Shown: one piece after another, positions 1-8,355 of the stretch
How the letters are laid out: every line of letters starts with the position of its first letter
Numbering within the stretch: position 1 is the stretch's first letter
Source: Bacteroidota bacterium
Lineage (GTDB): Bacteria; Bacteroidota; Bacteroidia; 2-12-FULL-35-15
Assembly: GCA_947469885.1 (NCBI GenBank)
Contig: CANIQT010000007.1
Coordinates: 91,295-155,294 of the forward strand
Length of the DNA: 64,000 bases
Direction: 5' to 3'
Notes under the pieces: model-generated
Database searches by the model: none
What the model was told of the DNA's origin: nothing
The model's input: the letters and a program-made list of their open reading frames with translations, nothing else
Position numbers and translations under genes: made by a program

Positions 1-141
1 CAAAAATTTCAACACATCATATATGCTATGAATACCTACAGTAAAAACAGGAAAGTCGTATTGTTGTTCGGAATAAATGATTCCTTCTCCGAATTTTGCT
101 TTTAATTTTTCTCCTACAGTATCTAAAAGTGAGGTTGTCAT
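1..141 (-). CDS. nuoC: NADH-quinone oxidoreductase subunit C, N-terminal part
   Basis: The first 47 codons of a minus-strand gene that runs off the left edge. The protein begins MTTSLLDTVGEKLKAKFG and continues to a segment FTVGIHSIYDVLKFL, as in the N-terminus of the 30-kDa complex I subunit. It starts 3 bases after the nuoB stop, in the standard nuoA-B-C order, and that context carries most of the assignment. NuoC belongs to the peripheral arm, next to NuoD and NuoB. Confidence 0.85.
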   Translation of the reverse strand, partial: MTTSLLDTVGEKLKAKFGEGIIYSEQQYDFPVFTVGIHSIYDVLKFL

Positions 142-144
142 ATC

Positions 145-702
145 TTATTCTATCCCGTATTTTGCCAACATAGCTTTATATTCCGGAGTATCTCTTCTTC
201 TTATTGATTCTGATTCTACTAATTTTTGTATTTGCATGATGCCATCCAATACTTGTTCTGGTCGCGGAGGACAGCCCGGGATATATACATCTACCGGAAT
301 GATTCTATCTATTCCCTGCAATACGCTATAAGTATCAAATACACCACCGCTGCTTGCGCAAGCGCCCATTGACAATACCCAACGAGGTTCTGCCATTTGT
401 TCGTACACCTGACGTAATACAGGTCCCATCTTTTTTGCGATGGTTCCCATTACCATTAATAAATCTGCTTGTCTTGGAGAAAAACTCAACCGCTCTGAAC
501 CAAAACGTGCTAAGTCGTAAGTGGAAGCCATAGTTGCCATAAATTCTATTCCACAGCAGGATGTTGCAAAAGGAAGGGGCCATAACGAATTTGCTCTTGC
601 CATACCTACCACCTTATCTATACGAGTAGCAAAAAAACCTGGTCCTTCGATTCCCGGAGGAGCGATAACTGTTTCTATTTTTGGTGTATCAATTATTCCC
701 AT
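145..702 (-). CDS. nuoB: NADH-quinone oxidoreductase subunit B
   Basis: Complex I peripheral-arm subunit of 185 aa that carries the terminal [4Fe-4S] cluster N2 and passes electrons to quinone. The four expected cysteine ligands are present: the adjacent pair C49-C50 in SCCGIEF, C114 in MGACASSGG and C144 in YIPGCPPRPE. Length is normal for the family. The start overlaps the nuoA end by 10 bases, which suggests translational coupling, and nuoC follows at once. No anomaly seen. Confidence 0.97.
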   Translation of the reverse strand: MGIIDTPKIETVIAPPGIEGPGFFATRIDKVVGMARANSLWPLPFATSCCGIEFMATMASTYDLARFGSERLSFSPRQADLLMVMGTIAKKMGPVLRQVYEQMAEPRWVLSMGACASSGGVFDTYSVLQGIDRIIPVDVYIPGCPPRPEQVLDGIMQIQKLVESESIRRRDTPEYKAMLAKYGIE

Positions 703-1064
703 TTTAATGCTCCTTTCTTTAATATGTAATAAAATCCAACTAAAAGAAAGGCTACAAACGTGAGCATTTCCACAAAACCTGTTAAGCCTAATTGTTTAAA
801 ATTTACTGCCCAAGGATACATAAAAATCACCTCGACATCAAAAAGAACAAAAAGTATTGCCACCAAAAAATATTTGATGGAAAAAGGAATACGGGCATTG
901 CCTTGTGATTCGATTCCACATTCGAAGGTATCTGTCTTGATTTTTGATTTGCGTTTTGGTCCTAAAAGGTGGGTTACCCAAAGGGTGGTGACTACGAAAC
1001 CTCCCGCTACAATGAACATTAATGCTATCGGAAGAAAATCTACTGGCGTACTTGGTGCAGTCAT
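693..1064 (-). CDS. nuoA: NADH-quinone oxidoreductase subunit A
   Basis: Small membrane subunit of complex I (123 aa). Three hydrophobic segments are visible, at about residues 10-33, 66-87 and 92-115. The loop FECGIESQGNARIPFSIKYF after the first helix is the conserved NuoA signature, including the Cys that is exposed in the deactive form of the enzyme. It is the first gene of the nuo run here. The 75 bases upstream to kup hold no clear -7 element. Confidence 0.96.
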   Translation of the reverse strand: MTAPSTPVDFLPIALMFIVAGGFVVTTLWVTHLLGPKRKSKIKTDTFECGIESQGNARIPFSIKYFLVAILFVLFDVEVIFMYPWAVNFKQLGLTGFVEMLTFVAFLLVGFYYILKKGALKWE

Positions 1065-1139
1065 AAAATCAGTTGTTGGTTTTCAGAGTTCAATTTTAGG
1101 GAATTCTTTTTAATTAGAAGCCATTTAACTCAATTTTTT

Positions 1140-3083
1140 TTAAATAACTCGTTTTAAATTTATTTCTTTCGGTTTCGAAATTATCATAGGTACTGCTTCC
1201 ACAGTTACCGAACTGGTGTCTAATCCAAATGCTTTTTCTTCTGACAAACCATAATGTTTCAGGAATTCATAAATATCTAAAATTATTCGTTCGTGAACAG
1301 GCAATTCGTTTTCGTACGACAAAAACTTTTCGATAACAATAAATCTAAAATCGCCAATTACGTTGTTTTTATTTAATGATTTGTATCGGCTGGTAATGTC
1401 CACCTCTTTGTTGTGCACCATATCTTCCACCACTTTTCGGAACATTACATTGATGCGAGGTGCCACCCGGAAACCCAAACGGAAATCAATACGGATGACA
1501 TCATCATGTATAAATTCACTTACTTTATATTCCATTCTATAGGGCTCATCAATCACATCCACATGCACAAACCAATAAATATCAGCCCGTTTAGGTTGTT
1601 TTTGCATGATGGAATAAATTACTTTTGATTCTATTTCTTCGCGATTATTGGCACTGGTAAGGTACACCAAATGGGTGGCGTATTTGGGCACAGTTAAATC
1701 TCTGCTCAAATCTTCTAACACAGGTAAATAATCTACCAGCTTTACAAACTCAACATAACGGTTTCGAATTTTTCGAGCATAATACCACACCAACATTACA
1801 CTTATAAGCACACTGGCTATCATCAATGTTATCCATCCGCCATGCGTAAATTTATGTAGGTTGGCAATGAGGAAAGAACTTTCGATGACTAAATAGGTAA
1901 TAAAAATGGCAACAATAAATATTTTATTATATCGTTTTATAATCATGTAATACGTGAGCAAGGTGGTGGTCATTAACATGGTCATGACGATTGCCAAACC
2001 ATAAGCCGACTGCATGTTTGATGATTCCTGAAAATAAATGGTAACAGCTATACAACCTGCTAACAACAACCAATTGATGGATGGAATGTATAATTGACCT
2101 TTAAAATCAGTTGGGTATTTTACTTTTACTTTGGGCCAAAAATTGAGTCGCATGGCTTCGTTGATTAACGTAAACGAACCACTGATTAAGGCCTGACTTG
2201 CTACCACAGTTGCTATGGTGGCAATTATAATCCCGATAGGAACAAACCACTGAGGCATGATGGCATAAAACGGATTTTGCTTGCCTAGCACTGTGCCTGT
2301 TTGCGAAATTAGCCATGCCCCTTGCCCAAAATAATTGATTAACAACGCTGTTTTTACAAATATCCAAGAGATACGAATGTTGTCTCTTCCGCAATGTCCA
2401 AGGTCGGAATAAAGGGCCTCTGCTCCTGTGGTGCAAAGGAAAACAGCCCCTAACACCAAAAAGCCAGAAGGATGAGTGAACAATAATTTATACCCGTAAT
2501 ACGGATTGATGGAAGAAAGAATGTTGAAGTTGCCGGATATTTGCATCACCCCAAGAACAGTGAGCATCAGAAACCAAACGAACATAACCGGACCGAAAAA
2601 TTTGCCTATAAATTTGGTGCCGAATTGCTGAATAAAAAATAAGAATACTAATATGCCAATAACAATGGGTACGGTTTTGATATCGGGATTGAGTTCGCGC
2701 AAACCCTCGATGGCAGAGGCAACCGAAATGGGTGGAGTGATGATTCCATCGGCTAATAATGCGCTACCGCCAATGATGGCAGGAAACATGAGCCATTTTA
2801 TTTTTGCTCTTCGAACCAATGCGTACAACGAAAATATTCCTCCTTCGCCTTTGTTATCAGCCCGAAGGGTAAGTATTACATATTTTAAGGTGGTTTGTAA
2901 AGTAAGAGTCCAAAAGATACAACTCAAGCCGCCTTTTATAGTTTCAACATCTATTGGTTTATCGCCAACTATGGCACTTAAAACATAAAGCGGAGAGGTA
3001 CCGATATCTCCAAAAATAATTCCTAAGGTAACTAAAAGTCCTGCTGTGGATAGTTTTTGCTGGTAACGGTGGTCTTTAGACAT
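1140..3083 (-). CDS. kup: Kup-family potassium transporter
   Basis: Low-affinity K+ uptake permease of 647 aa, probably driven by H+ symport. The N-terminal LGIIFGDIGTSPLYVLSAIV is the KUP signature. About twelve hydrophobic segments fill residues 10-430, followed by a roughly 200-residue soluble C-terminal domain, as in the family. It is transcribed towards the nuo operon but is separated from it by 75 bases. A -7 element lies 24 bases before the ATG. Confidence 0.96.
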   Translation of the reverse strand: MSKDHRYQQKLSTAGLLVTLGIIFGDIGTSPLYVLSAIVGDKPIDVETIKGGLSCIFWTLTLQTTLKYVILTLRADNKGEGGIFSLYALVRRAKIKWLMFPAIIGGSALLADGIITPPISVASAIEGLRELNPDIKTVPIVIGILVFLFFIQQFGTKFIGKFFGPVMFVWFLMLTVLGVMQISGNFNILSSINPYYGYKLLFTHPSGFLVLGAVFLCTTGAEALYSDLGHCGRDNIRISWIFVKTALLINYFGQGAWLISQTGTVLGKQNPFYAIMPQWFVPIGIIIATIATVVASQALISGSFTLINEAMRLNFWPKVKVKYPTDFKGQLYIPSINWLLLAGCIAVTIYFQESSNMQSAYGLAIVMTMLMTTTLLTYYMIIKRYNKIFIVAIFITYLVIESSFLIANLHKFTHGGWITLMIASVLISVMLVWYYARKIRNRYVEFVKLVDYLPVLEDLSRDLTVPKYATHLVYLTSANNREEIESKVIYSIMQKQPKRADIYWFVHVDVIDEPYRMEYKVSEFIHDDVIRIDFRLGFRVAPRINVMFRKVVEDMVHNKEVDITSRYKSLNKNNVIGDFRFIVIEKFLSYENELPVHERIILDIYEFLKHYGLSEEKAFGLDTSSVTVEAVPMIISKPKEINLKRVI

Positions 3084-3106
3084 TTAAGGTTTTAAATAAA
3101 AGCGTG

Positions 3107-3114
3107 CGAAAGTA
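3107..3114 (-). promoter_or_regulatory. Predicted -7 element for kup
   Basis: On the minus strand this reads TACTTTCG, a variant of the Bacteroidota housekeeping -7 element TAnnTTTG, placed 24 bases before the kup ATG. No convincing -33 TTG was identified. Confidence 0.5.
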
Positions 3115-3346
3115 GTAATTATTAGAATATCAATAAGAAAATGAGGGGGATATTATTTTAATTTAAAAATGAAGGAATTTGAAAATTTGAAAATGGAAAT
3201 AAAATATTCTGTCAACTGATATTTTAAATCAATAAACCTCTTGCATATTAATTTATTTTACTAATATTGTCGCTCAATTTAATGTGAGGGGGGACGAACC
3301 AACTATAAAACTCTTTTAAATGCAGATTACTTTAAGCCATAGAATA

Positions 3347-3426
3347 CGCTTTCACGCTTTCACGCTTTCACGCTTTCACGCTTTCACGCTTTCACGCTTT
3401 CACGCTTTCACGCTTTCACGCTTTCA
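3347..3426. repeat. Ten perfect tandem copies of an 8-bp unit
   Basis: CGCTTTCA is repeated ten times without error, in the divergent gap between kup (minus) and the 187-aa gene (plus). The rest of the 475-base gap is AT-rich, with no other gene seen. A perfect 8-mer array is prone to slippage and could vary in length between strains. It is unlike the 21-bp arrays elsewhere in the window in both period and perfection. Confidence 0.95.
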
Positions 3427-3557
3427 CATAAATATACAACAAAGTTAAGTACACTACTTACCTTTCTTTTTTCAAATAAATTTAACTTACTAACAAAGTT
3501 TTCCTCAATACTTCTTGTATTGGGGATTTTTATTTTCATTAATTAAATTAATTAAAA

Positions 3558-4121
3558 ATGAAAACGAATAAAGGAACACCGGAAGATAAGAATTCTAAAA
3601 AAGATTTTAATTCGATTTTTGACTTTCTGAATCAACTTCAAATAGACATATCAGATTTTATTAAACCCAATAAATGCAATCTAATCGATTTGCTTAATAA
3701 AAAGGTCAATTCATCCGATGAATCAAAAAGTTCATATTCCAATATCTTTTCAAAAGCCTATGAGGAAACATTTTTATATTATAAACCTTTTCTTATTAGA
3801 ATTGAAAAACAAAATCGATTTTCTAAAAAAATATATGCAAAACTTAAGTCCGTTGGGATGACAGGTTATAGCTTGGAATTGAAATTAAACTTATTAGAAC
3901 AATTAAGAAAAATTTTAACTAATCTCGAAGATAAAACAACAAAGTTTCTTGATTTTTATAAAAGAGAAATTAGGGAAGCTGCGAAAATTTTTCTTCAACA
4001 ACTTAATTCCATTTTAGGAAGTATTAGTAAGGCATTTCCTTCTCTTGAGCGGATAAAGGAATTTAAGGAACAAATTGAAGCAGCAAATAATCTTGTAGGG
4101 TTTTATTATAACAATGTTTAA
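3558..4121 (+). CDS. Hypothetical protein, helical, 187 aa
   Basis: Not recognised. A Lys/Glu/Asn/Ile-rich soluble protein with no signal peptide or membrane segment; long amphipathic helices are likely at residues 60-185 (for example KLNLLEQLRKILTNLEDKTT). Base composition is more AT-rich than in neighbouring housekeeping genes. The ATG is preceded by AATTAAAA, the A-rich leader usual in this phylum. A second small unknown gene follows 17 bases later, so the two may be co-transcribed. Confidence 0.6.
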   Translation: MKTNKGTPEDKNSKKDFNSIFDFLNQLQIDISDFIKPNKCNLIDLLNKKVNSSDESKSSYSNIFSKAYEETFLYYKPFLIRIEKQNRFSKKIYAKLKSVGMTGYSLELKLNLLEQLRKILTNLEDKTTKFLDFYKREIREAAKIFLQQLNSILGSISKAFPSLERIKEFKEQIEAANNLVGFYYNNV

Positions 4122-4138
4122 TAAATAACAATTTAAAA

Positions 4139-4378
4139 ATGAAAAGACTAATAGTTGAAGATGATAAAGGTGTATCACATTCTTTTGAAATTATTCGTAC
4201 AAGTCATGGAGTTTTTAAAGCAGTTGCAGATATTTCAAAAAATAATACAGCAGTTAGTTTCAAATTAAAATTAGAAACAGGTAATTGTGCTATAATTGAC
4301 AAACACAAACTACCACAATGGATTATTAATTCGGAACAAAAATTTAACGATTTCATAAGTATCAATTTTGAGTTTTAA
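4139..4378 (+). CDS. Hypothetical protein, 79 aa
   Basis: Not recognised. A small soluble protein with alternating hydrophobic and polar residues (SFEIIRTSHGVFKAVADISK, then VSFKLKLETGNCAIIDKHKL), compatible with a small beta-rich fold. It lies 17 bases after the 187-aa unknown gene and 51 bases before the T9SS cargo gene, with the same AT-rich composition. The start is the first ATG after an A-rich leader. Confidence 0.55.
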   Translation: MKRLIVEDDKGVSHSFEIIRTSHGVFKAVADISKNNTAVSFKLKLETGNCAIIDKHKLPQWIINSEQKFNDFISINFEF

Positions 4379-4429
4379 ATATCAATTTTAATGATTTCAA
4401 AAAAATGAAGAACAAATAAAACAAAACAA

Positions 4430-5740
4430 ATGAAAAAATTAATACTAATTCTCATCATTGTACACTGTACTTTTTTGAAAGCACAAAACTGGATGCCAGT
4501 GGGGTCTGGACTCAATGGTCCGCTTATTACTAATTGCATGGTTGTATATAATAACGAATTATATGTTGGAGGATCTTTTACTACTGCTGGAGGAATTGTT
4601 GCCTTATATATTGCAAAATGGAATGATAATGTCTGGTCAAGTGTAGGAAGTGGGTTAAGTGGTCCGCCCTTTAGTATGGTTGTTTATAATGGAGAATTAT
4701 ATGTGAGCGGTGGTTTTTCAACCGCAGGTGGTATTTCTTTGCCTTTTGGTAATTCCATTGCAAAATGGAATGGTACAAATTGGAGTGCCTTGGATTCAAC
4801 ATCCTATAATATTGGTGCATCTTCCAGATTATTTGTTTATAATAATGAATTAATAACTGGCTTTACACAACAGGCTGCCTCTGGAATACCAAAGTGGAAT
4901 GGAAGTTCGTGGTCTTTATTTGGTGCTGGCGCTGGTACAATAAGTTGCTACCAACCCACTTCGTATTGTCTGTACGGTACAGACCTTTATGTTGCGGGAA
5001 CTTTCGTTGATACAGCATCCGGGGGGGCTTTTGTAGGTGTTTGCAAGTGGAATGGTATTAATTGGACTAATATTACTGGCGCAGTTGCATCCACTCCAAT
5101 AATATATTCAATGTGCGTATATAATGGCGAGATGTATGTGGTGGGTCAATTAAATTCTATCGGTGGTATAACTTGTAATAATATTGCTAAATGGAATGGT
5201 TTATCTTGGTCAGACGTACCAATAATTGGCTATTCATCTTCATGGTATTCTTCGCTTTATGTAGTGAATGGTATTTTATACCTTGCAGAGGGGTGGTATT
5301 CTGGTATGGGTACTTTTTATGATGTTTTAAAATTTGATGGGATAAATTGGAATACTGCTTCCATTAATCATAATGGTGGAGGGTATGATGCAGCCCTTGG
5401 TGAATATAATTCAAAAATTTATGCAACAGGTAGTTGTACCGGGTCACCTAATATTGTAAGATTGAATTCTAATGTTGGAGTTAATAATATTGTCACAAAT
5501 AATTCAGGAATCACAATTTCCCCAAACCCATTTTCACAACAAACAACCATTTCTTTTAATAACGAACAAAAAAACACCACCATTAAAATAATGGATGTAA
5601 TAGGCAAAGAAATAAAAACTATAAACTTTAGTGGCAAACAATTAATAATAGAAAAAGGACAAATGAATCCGGGCATCTATTTCATACAAATAACAGACGA
5701 AAACAAAAACACAACAACCAAAAAATTAATCATCAACTAA
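4430..5740 (+). CDS. T9SS type A cargo protein with Kelch-like repeats
   Basis: Secreted or surface protein of 436 aa. Residues 1-18 form a signal peptide ending FLKAQ. Residues 20-350 carry about seven repeats of a pattern near 'VYNxELYVGGxF..G....IAKWNGxxWS', resembling Kelch or beta-propeller blades. The last 75 residues (ISPNPFSQQTTISF ... MNPGIYFIQI ... KKLIIN) form a type A sorting domain for the type IX secretion system, cleaved during export in known members. Ligand unknown. It is not clearly in an operon with the preceding small genes. Confidence 0.88.
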   Translation: MKKLILILIIVHCTFLKAQNWMPVGSGLNGPLITNCMVVYNNELYVGGSFTTAGGIVALYIAKWNDNVWSSVGSGLSGPPFSMVVYNGELYVSGGFSTAGGISLPFGNSIAKWNGTNWSALDSTSYNIGASSRLFVYNNELITGFTQQAASGIPKWNGSSWSLFGAGAGTISCYQPTSYCLYGTDLYVAGTFVDTASGGAFVGVCKWNGINWTNITGAVASTPIIYSMCVYNGEMYVVGQLNSIGGITCNNIAKWNGLSWSDVPIIGYSSSWYSSLYVVNGILYLAEGWYSGMGTFYDVLKFDGINWNTASINHNGGGYDAALGEYNSKIYATGSCTGSPNIVRLNSNVGVNNIVTNNSGITISPNPFSQQTTISFNNEQKNTTIKIMDVIGKEIKTINFSGKQLIIEKGQMNPGIYFIQITDENKNTTTKKLIIN

Positions 5741-5820
5741 AAAATGCCTAAACCATTAACTATCAATACTATAATTGCTTTACACCAGTGGTTTTTGAAG
5801 TTCAACTTTAGTAGAATCAC

Positions 5821-6030
5821 GTCATTTGATAGAATATCTAATTTGATAATTGACAGAATGGCGCAATTGGATAGAATTACTAATTTGATATTTGACAGAA
5901 TGGCGCAATTGGATAGATTATCTAATTTGTTATTTGCTCAAATGACGCCATTTGATAGAATATCCAATTTGATAATTAGTCAAATGACGCCATTTGATAG
6001 AATATCTAATTTGAAATTGAGTTAAATGAC
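5821..6030. repeat. 42-bp tandem array, five units
   Basis: Units begin at 5821, 5863, 5905, 5947 and 5989, each exactly 42 bases apart, with a sixth partial unit from 6031. Units differ at many positions. Unit junctions carry quasi-palindromes: 5939-5954 pairs at 7 of 8 positions, and 6024-6037 (AAATGACGTCATTT) is perfect. Because 42 is divisible by 3, an 93-codon frame stays open through the array. It lies between two plus-strand genes. Confidence 0.95.
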
Positions 6031-6086
6031 GTCATTTGGCAAAAGTTCAACTTCACAATTTTAAAAATATAACAAATAATAACAAA

Positions 6087-6140
6087 TACTTAGGCAGGCT
6101 CAGTAACCAACAACTAATACTTCGGCAGGCTCAGTAACCA
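6087..6140. repeat. Two direct copies of a 23-bp sequence
   Basis: A 23-bp sequence containing GGCAGGCTCAGTAACCA occurs at 6087-6109 and 6118-6140 with one mismatch. Low-complexity AACAACAA-type sequence follows, up to the start of the 319-aa gene. The core resembles a short dispersed repeat common between bacterial genes, recalled and not verified here. No gene or promoter was recognised in this stretch. Confidence 0.8.
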
Positions 6141-6181
6141 GTAACAAACAACAAACAACAAACAATTAAAAACAAAAAATT

Positions 6182-7141
6182 ATGGCAAACAGAGGAAGTA
6201 ACCTTGGAAAAAACCCTTTTGAAAGACCAATGAAAAGCAGCATTGGCATTGCATGCGAAATTTCGTCAAAAGTATTGCAGGCACTCGAGTCGCAAAGCGG
6301 CACCGATGCCCGGATAGCCGATGAAGTAACTTATTTGGAACCTATAGACGAGCTGCTACAGCAAGCTGGCATAGCTTACAATGCTTCGTTCGAAACCCGC
6401 ACAGGGGCTACCGAAACCCTTGTGCAGTTTGAAACAGGCATTTCGGCAGAAGTAAAAGTATGGTGGCGAAAACTTACTGATGTGTATGACGAAGGCACCC
6501 CGCAATACAACACCCTTTGGGGGCACGGCAACACCTGGTTTTACGGTCATTCGCGGGTTACCAACCTGCTTCACATGAATGCCCTGGTAACCAACATTGG
6601 TGCCGATGCGGCATTGGCTGTGCTCAAAACCAGGGTAGAAAATTATATTATTGCTTACCAAAGCAAAATTGATACTCAAACCGGTGATAAAACCGAAACC
6701 AACACCGACAGCAGCAGTTTTGATGTAGCAGTAGCCAACAGCACCACCGCCCTGTTTGTGGTGTATTGCGGTTTGGTTCGCATATTTCCAACTTATCTGG
6801 CATCGGTGCTTGCTTTTTTTCCGATGGAATTGATTTACAAAGCATCCAAAATGCGCGAATACCGCAAACTTATACCTCATGCAAGCCGCAGAAAAATGTG
6901 CAGCCGTACTTGGAAAAATGGCGACAGAATTGAAATGATAAACAATGGACTTGTTGATTTATATGTTGGGCTGGCAAGCGGCAAAGATGGTGTGGTAGCC
7001 ACCTGGTATAGGCTTTCAGTGGGCGTTACCGTTACCGTTGCCCCGGCCGACCTTGGCAATACTGCCCTCAAAGCAGTTATTGTTCAAAACAACGACATCA
7101 CCACTCGTGGAGATATTACCGTTACAATTTTTGAAGCGTAA
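6182..7141 (+). CDS. Hypothetical protein, 319 aa
   Basis: Not recognised. Soluble, with no signal peptide. Residues 1-150 look helical and mixed; 205-235 (STTALFVVYCGLVRIFP, then YLASVLAFFPMELIYKAS) are hydrophobic; the last 80 (GDRIEMINNGLVDLYVGLAS ... WYRLSVGVTVTVAPADLG ... GDITVTIFEA) look like a beta-sandwich. Codons are visibly more GC-rich than in neighbouring genes, which may mean strong expression or transfer. It stands alone, flanked by repeats on both sides. The start follows an AAAAACAAAAAATT leader. Confidence 0.8.
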   Translation: MANRGSNLGKNPFERPMKSSIGIACEISSKVLQALESQSGTDARIADEVTYLEPIDELLQQAGIAYNASFETRTGATETLVQFETGISAEVKVWWRKLTDVYDEGTPQYNTLWGHGNTWFYGHSRVTNLLHMNALVTNIGADAALAVLKTRVENYIIAYQSKIDTQTGDKTETNTDSSSFDVAVANSTTALFVVYCGLVRIFPTYLASVLAFFPMELIYKASKMREYRKLIPHASRRKMCSRTWKNGDRIEMINNGLVDLYVGLASGKDGVVATWYRLSVGVTVTVAPADLGNTALKAVIVQNNDITTRGDITVTIFEA

Positions 7142-7142
7142 A

Positions 7143-7170
7143 TGGAATTAGGAATTAGGAATTAGGAATT
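7143..7170. repeat. Heptamer simple repeat, AATTAGG type
   Basis: About three copies of GGAATTA in tandem, immediately after the stop of the 319-aa gene. The same heptamer family recurs at 24466-24484 (reverse complement), in degenerate form near 37130 and 43737, and at 58335-58360, always between genes. Confidence 0.8.
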
Positions 7171-7255
7171 TGAAGTACTACCAATCCAAAATCGAAAATT
7201 AGGCTTCAATTTTTTTTCAAACTGTTCTTTACACTTTGGTTCCGTTGTCCTGTCA

Positions 7256-8254
7256 TCAATTATCAATTACCGAAACCTCCGAATATTTATTCTGCACTTC
7301 GTTAAGGATACTGATGATTTCGTCATACGAATAAGTGGTCACTAATTTCAATCGTAGTTCTTTAAAGTGAGGCAAGCCTTTAAAATAATTGGTGTAGTGT
7401 CTGCGCATTTCCACAATGCCAGCATGGTTGCTTTTCCATCGCATCGAAAAATCTAAATGTTCCTTGCAAACACTTACACGGTCGGCAATGGTGGGCGGAG
7501 CAAGGTGAGTACCTGTTTTCAGAAAATGTTTTATTTCGTTAAATATCCACGGATACCCAATACTGGCTCTGCCAATCATTATACCATCCACTCCATAGCG
7601 GTCTTTCATCGCTTTTGCTTTTTCGGGAGAGGTAACATCACCATTACCAAAAATCGGAATCGTGATGCGTGAATTATTTTTTATTTCACCAATTAAGGTC
7701 CAATCTGCATCGCCTTTATACATTTGCGAGCGGGTTCGACCATGAATGGTGAGCGCCTGTATGCCTATATCCTGTAAGCGTTCGGCCACTTCCACCACAT
7801 TTTTTGTGTTATCATCCCAGCCCAATCGAGTTTTTACGGTTACAGGTCGGGTAGCAATTTTTACAATCTCCGAAGTCATTTCCACCATCTTGGGGATGTC
7901 TTGCAACAAGGCGGCACCAGCCCCTTTGCAAGCAACCTGTTTTACAGGGCAGCCATAATTAATGTCAATCAAATCGGGGTTGGCATAGTCGGCAATCCGT
8001 CCGGCTTCTCGCATCGAATTAATATCCGAACCAAACAATTGAATTCCTATTGGTCGCTCGTATTCAAATATATCCAGCTTTTGAACACTTTTGGCAGCAT
8101 CACGAATCAATCCTTCGGAAGAAATAAATTCGGTGTACATCAAATCAGCCCCGTTTTTTTTGCATACCGCACGAAAGGGAGGGTCGCTCACATCCTCCAT
8201 AGGAGCAAGAAGCAAAGGGAAATCAGATAATTCTATGTTGCCTATTTTTACCAT
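7256..8254 (-). CDS. dusB: tRNA-dihydrouridine synthase, DusB type
   Basis: FMN-dependent enzyme (332 aa) that reduces uridines in the tRNA D-loop. Visible motifs: the FMN-binding start LLLAPMEDVSDPPFRAVC, YTEFISSEGLIRD, the catalytic-cysteine region NYGCPVKQV (proton donor Cys), TVKTRLGWDD, TIHGRTRSQMYKG and the phosphate-binding IPIFGNGDV and MIGRASIGYPWIF. Length and layout fit the DusB branch. It converges with the 319-aa gene and diverges from the CPBP protease gene. Confidence 0.95.
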   Translation of the reverse strand: MVKIGNIELSDFPLLLAPMEDVSDPPFRAVCKKNGADLMYTEFISSEGLIRDAAKSVQKLDIFEYERPIGIQLFGSDINSMREAGRIADYANPDLIDINYGCPVKQVACKGAGAALLQDIPKMVEMTSEIVKIATRPVTVKTRLGWDDNTKNVVEVAERLQDIGIQALTIHGRTRSQMYKGDADWTLIGEIKNNSRITIPIFGNGDVTSPEKAKAMKDRYGVDGIMIGRASIGYPWIFNEIKHFLKTGTHLAPPTIADRVSVCKEHLDFSMRWKSNHAGIVEMRRHYTNYFKGLPHFKELRLKLVTTYSYDEIISILNEVQNKYSEVSVIDN

Positions 8255-8304
8255 TTATTTTTTCAACAATTAAGCAAAGCGCGCCATGCATTTAAAAAGA
8301 TTAG

Positions 8305-8312
8305 TAATTTCG
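8305..8312 (+). promoter_or_regulatory. Predicted -7 element for the CPBP protease gene
   Basis: TAATTTCG fits the TAnnTTTG-type -7 element and lies 43 bases before the ATG at 8356, in the 101-base divergent gap with dusB. Confidence 0.4.
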
Positions 8313-8355
8313 CGATTCATTTGTATTAAAACGGCTGCAAAATTATCAAAAAATA

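Noticed and set aside
3084..3346. RNA gene or riboswitch in the kup divergent gap
   Set aside because: The stretch is AT-rich with no stable fold or conserved motif that I could recognise, apart from the -7 element.
5744..6025. A 93-codon frame with a 14-residue repeat after the T9SS gene
   Set aside because: It is open mainly because the 42-bp period is divisible by 3, and composition follows the repeat. Not listed as a gene, though mentioned as a check.
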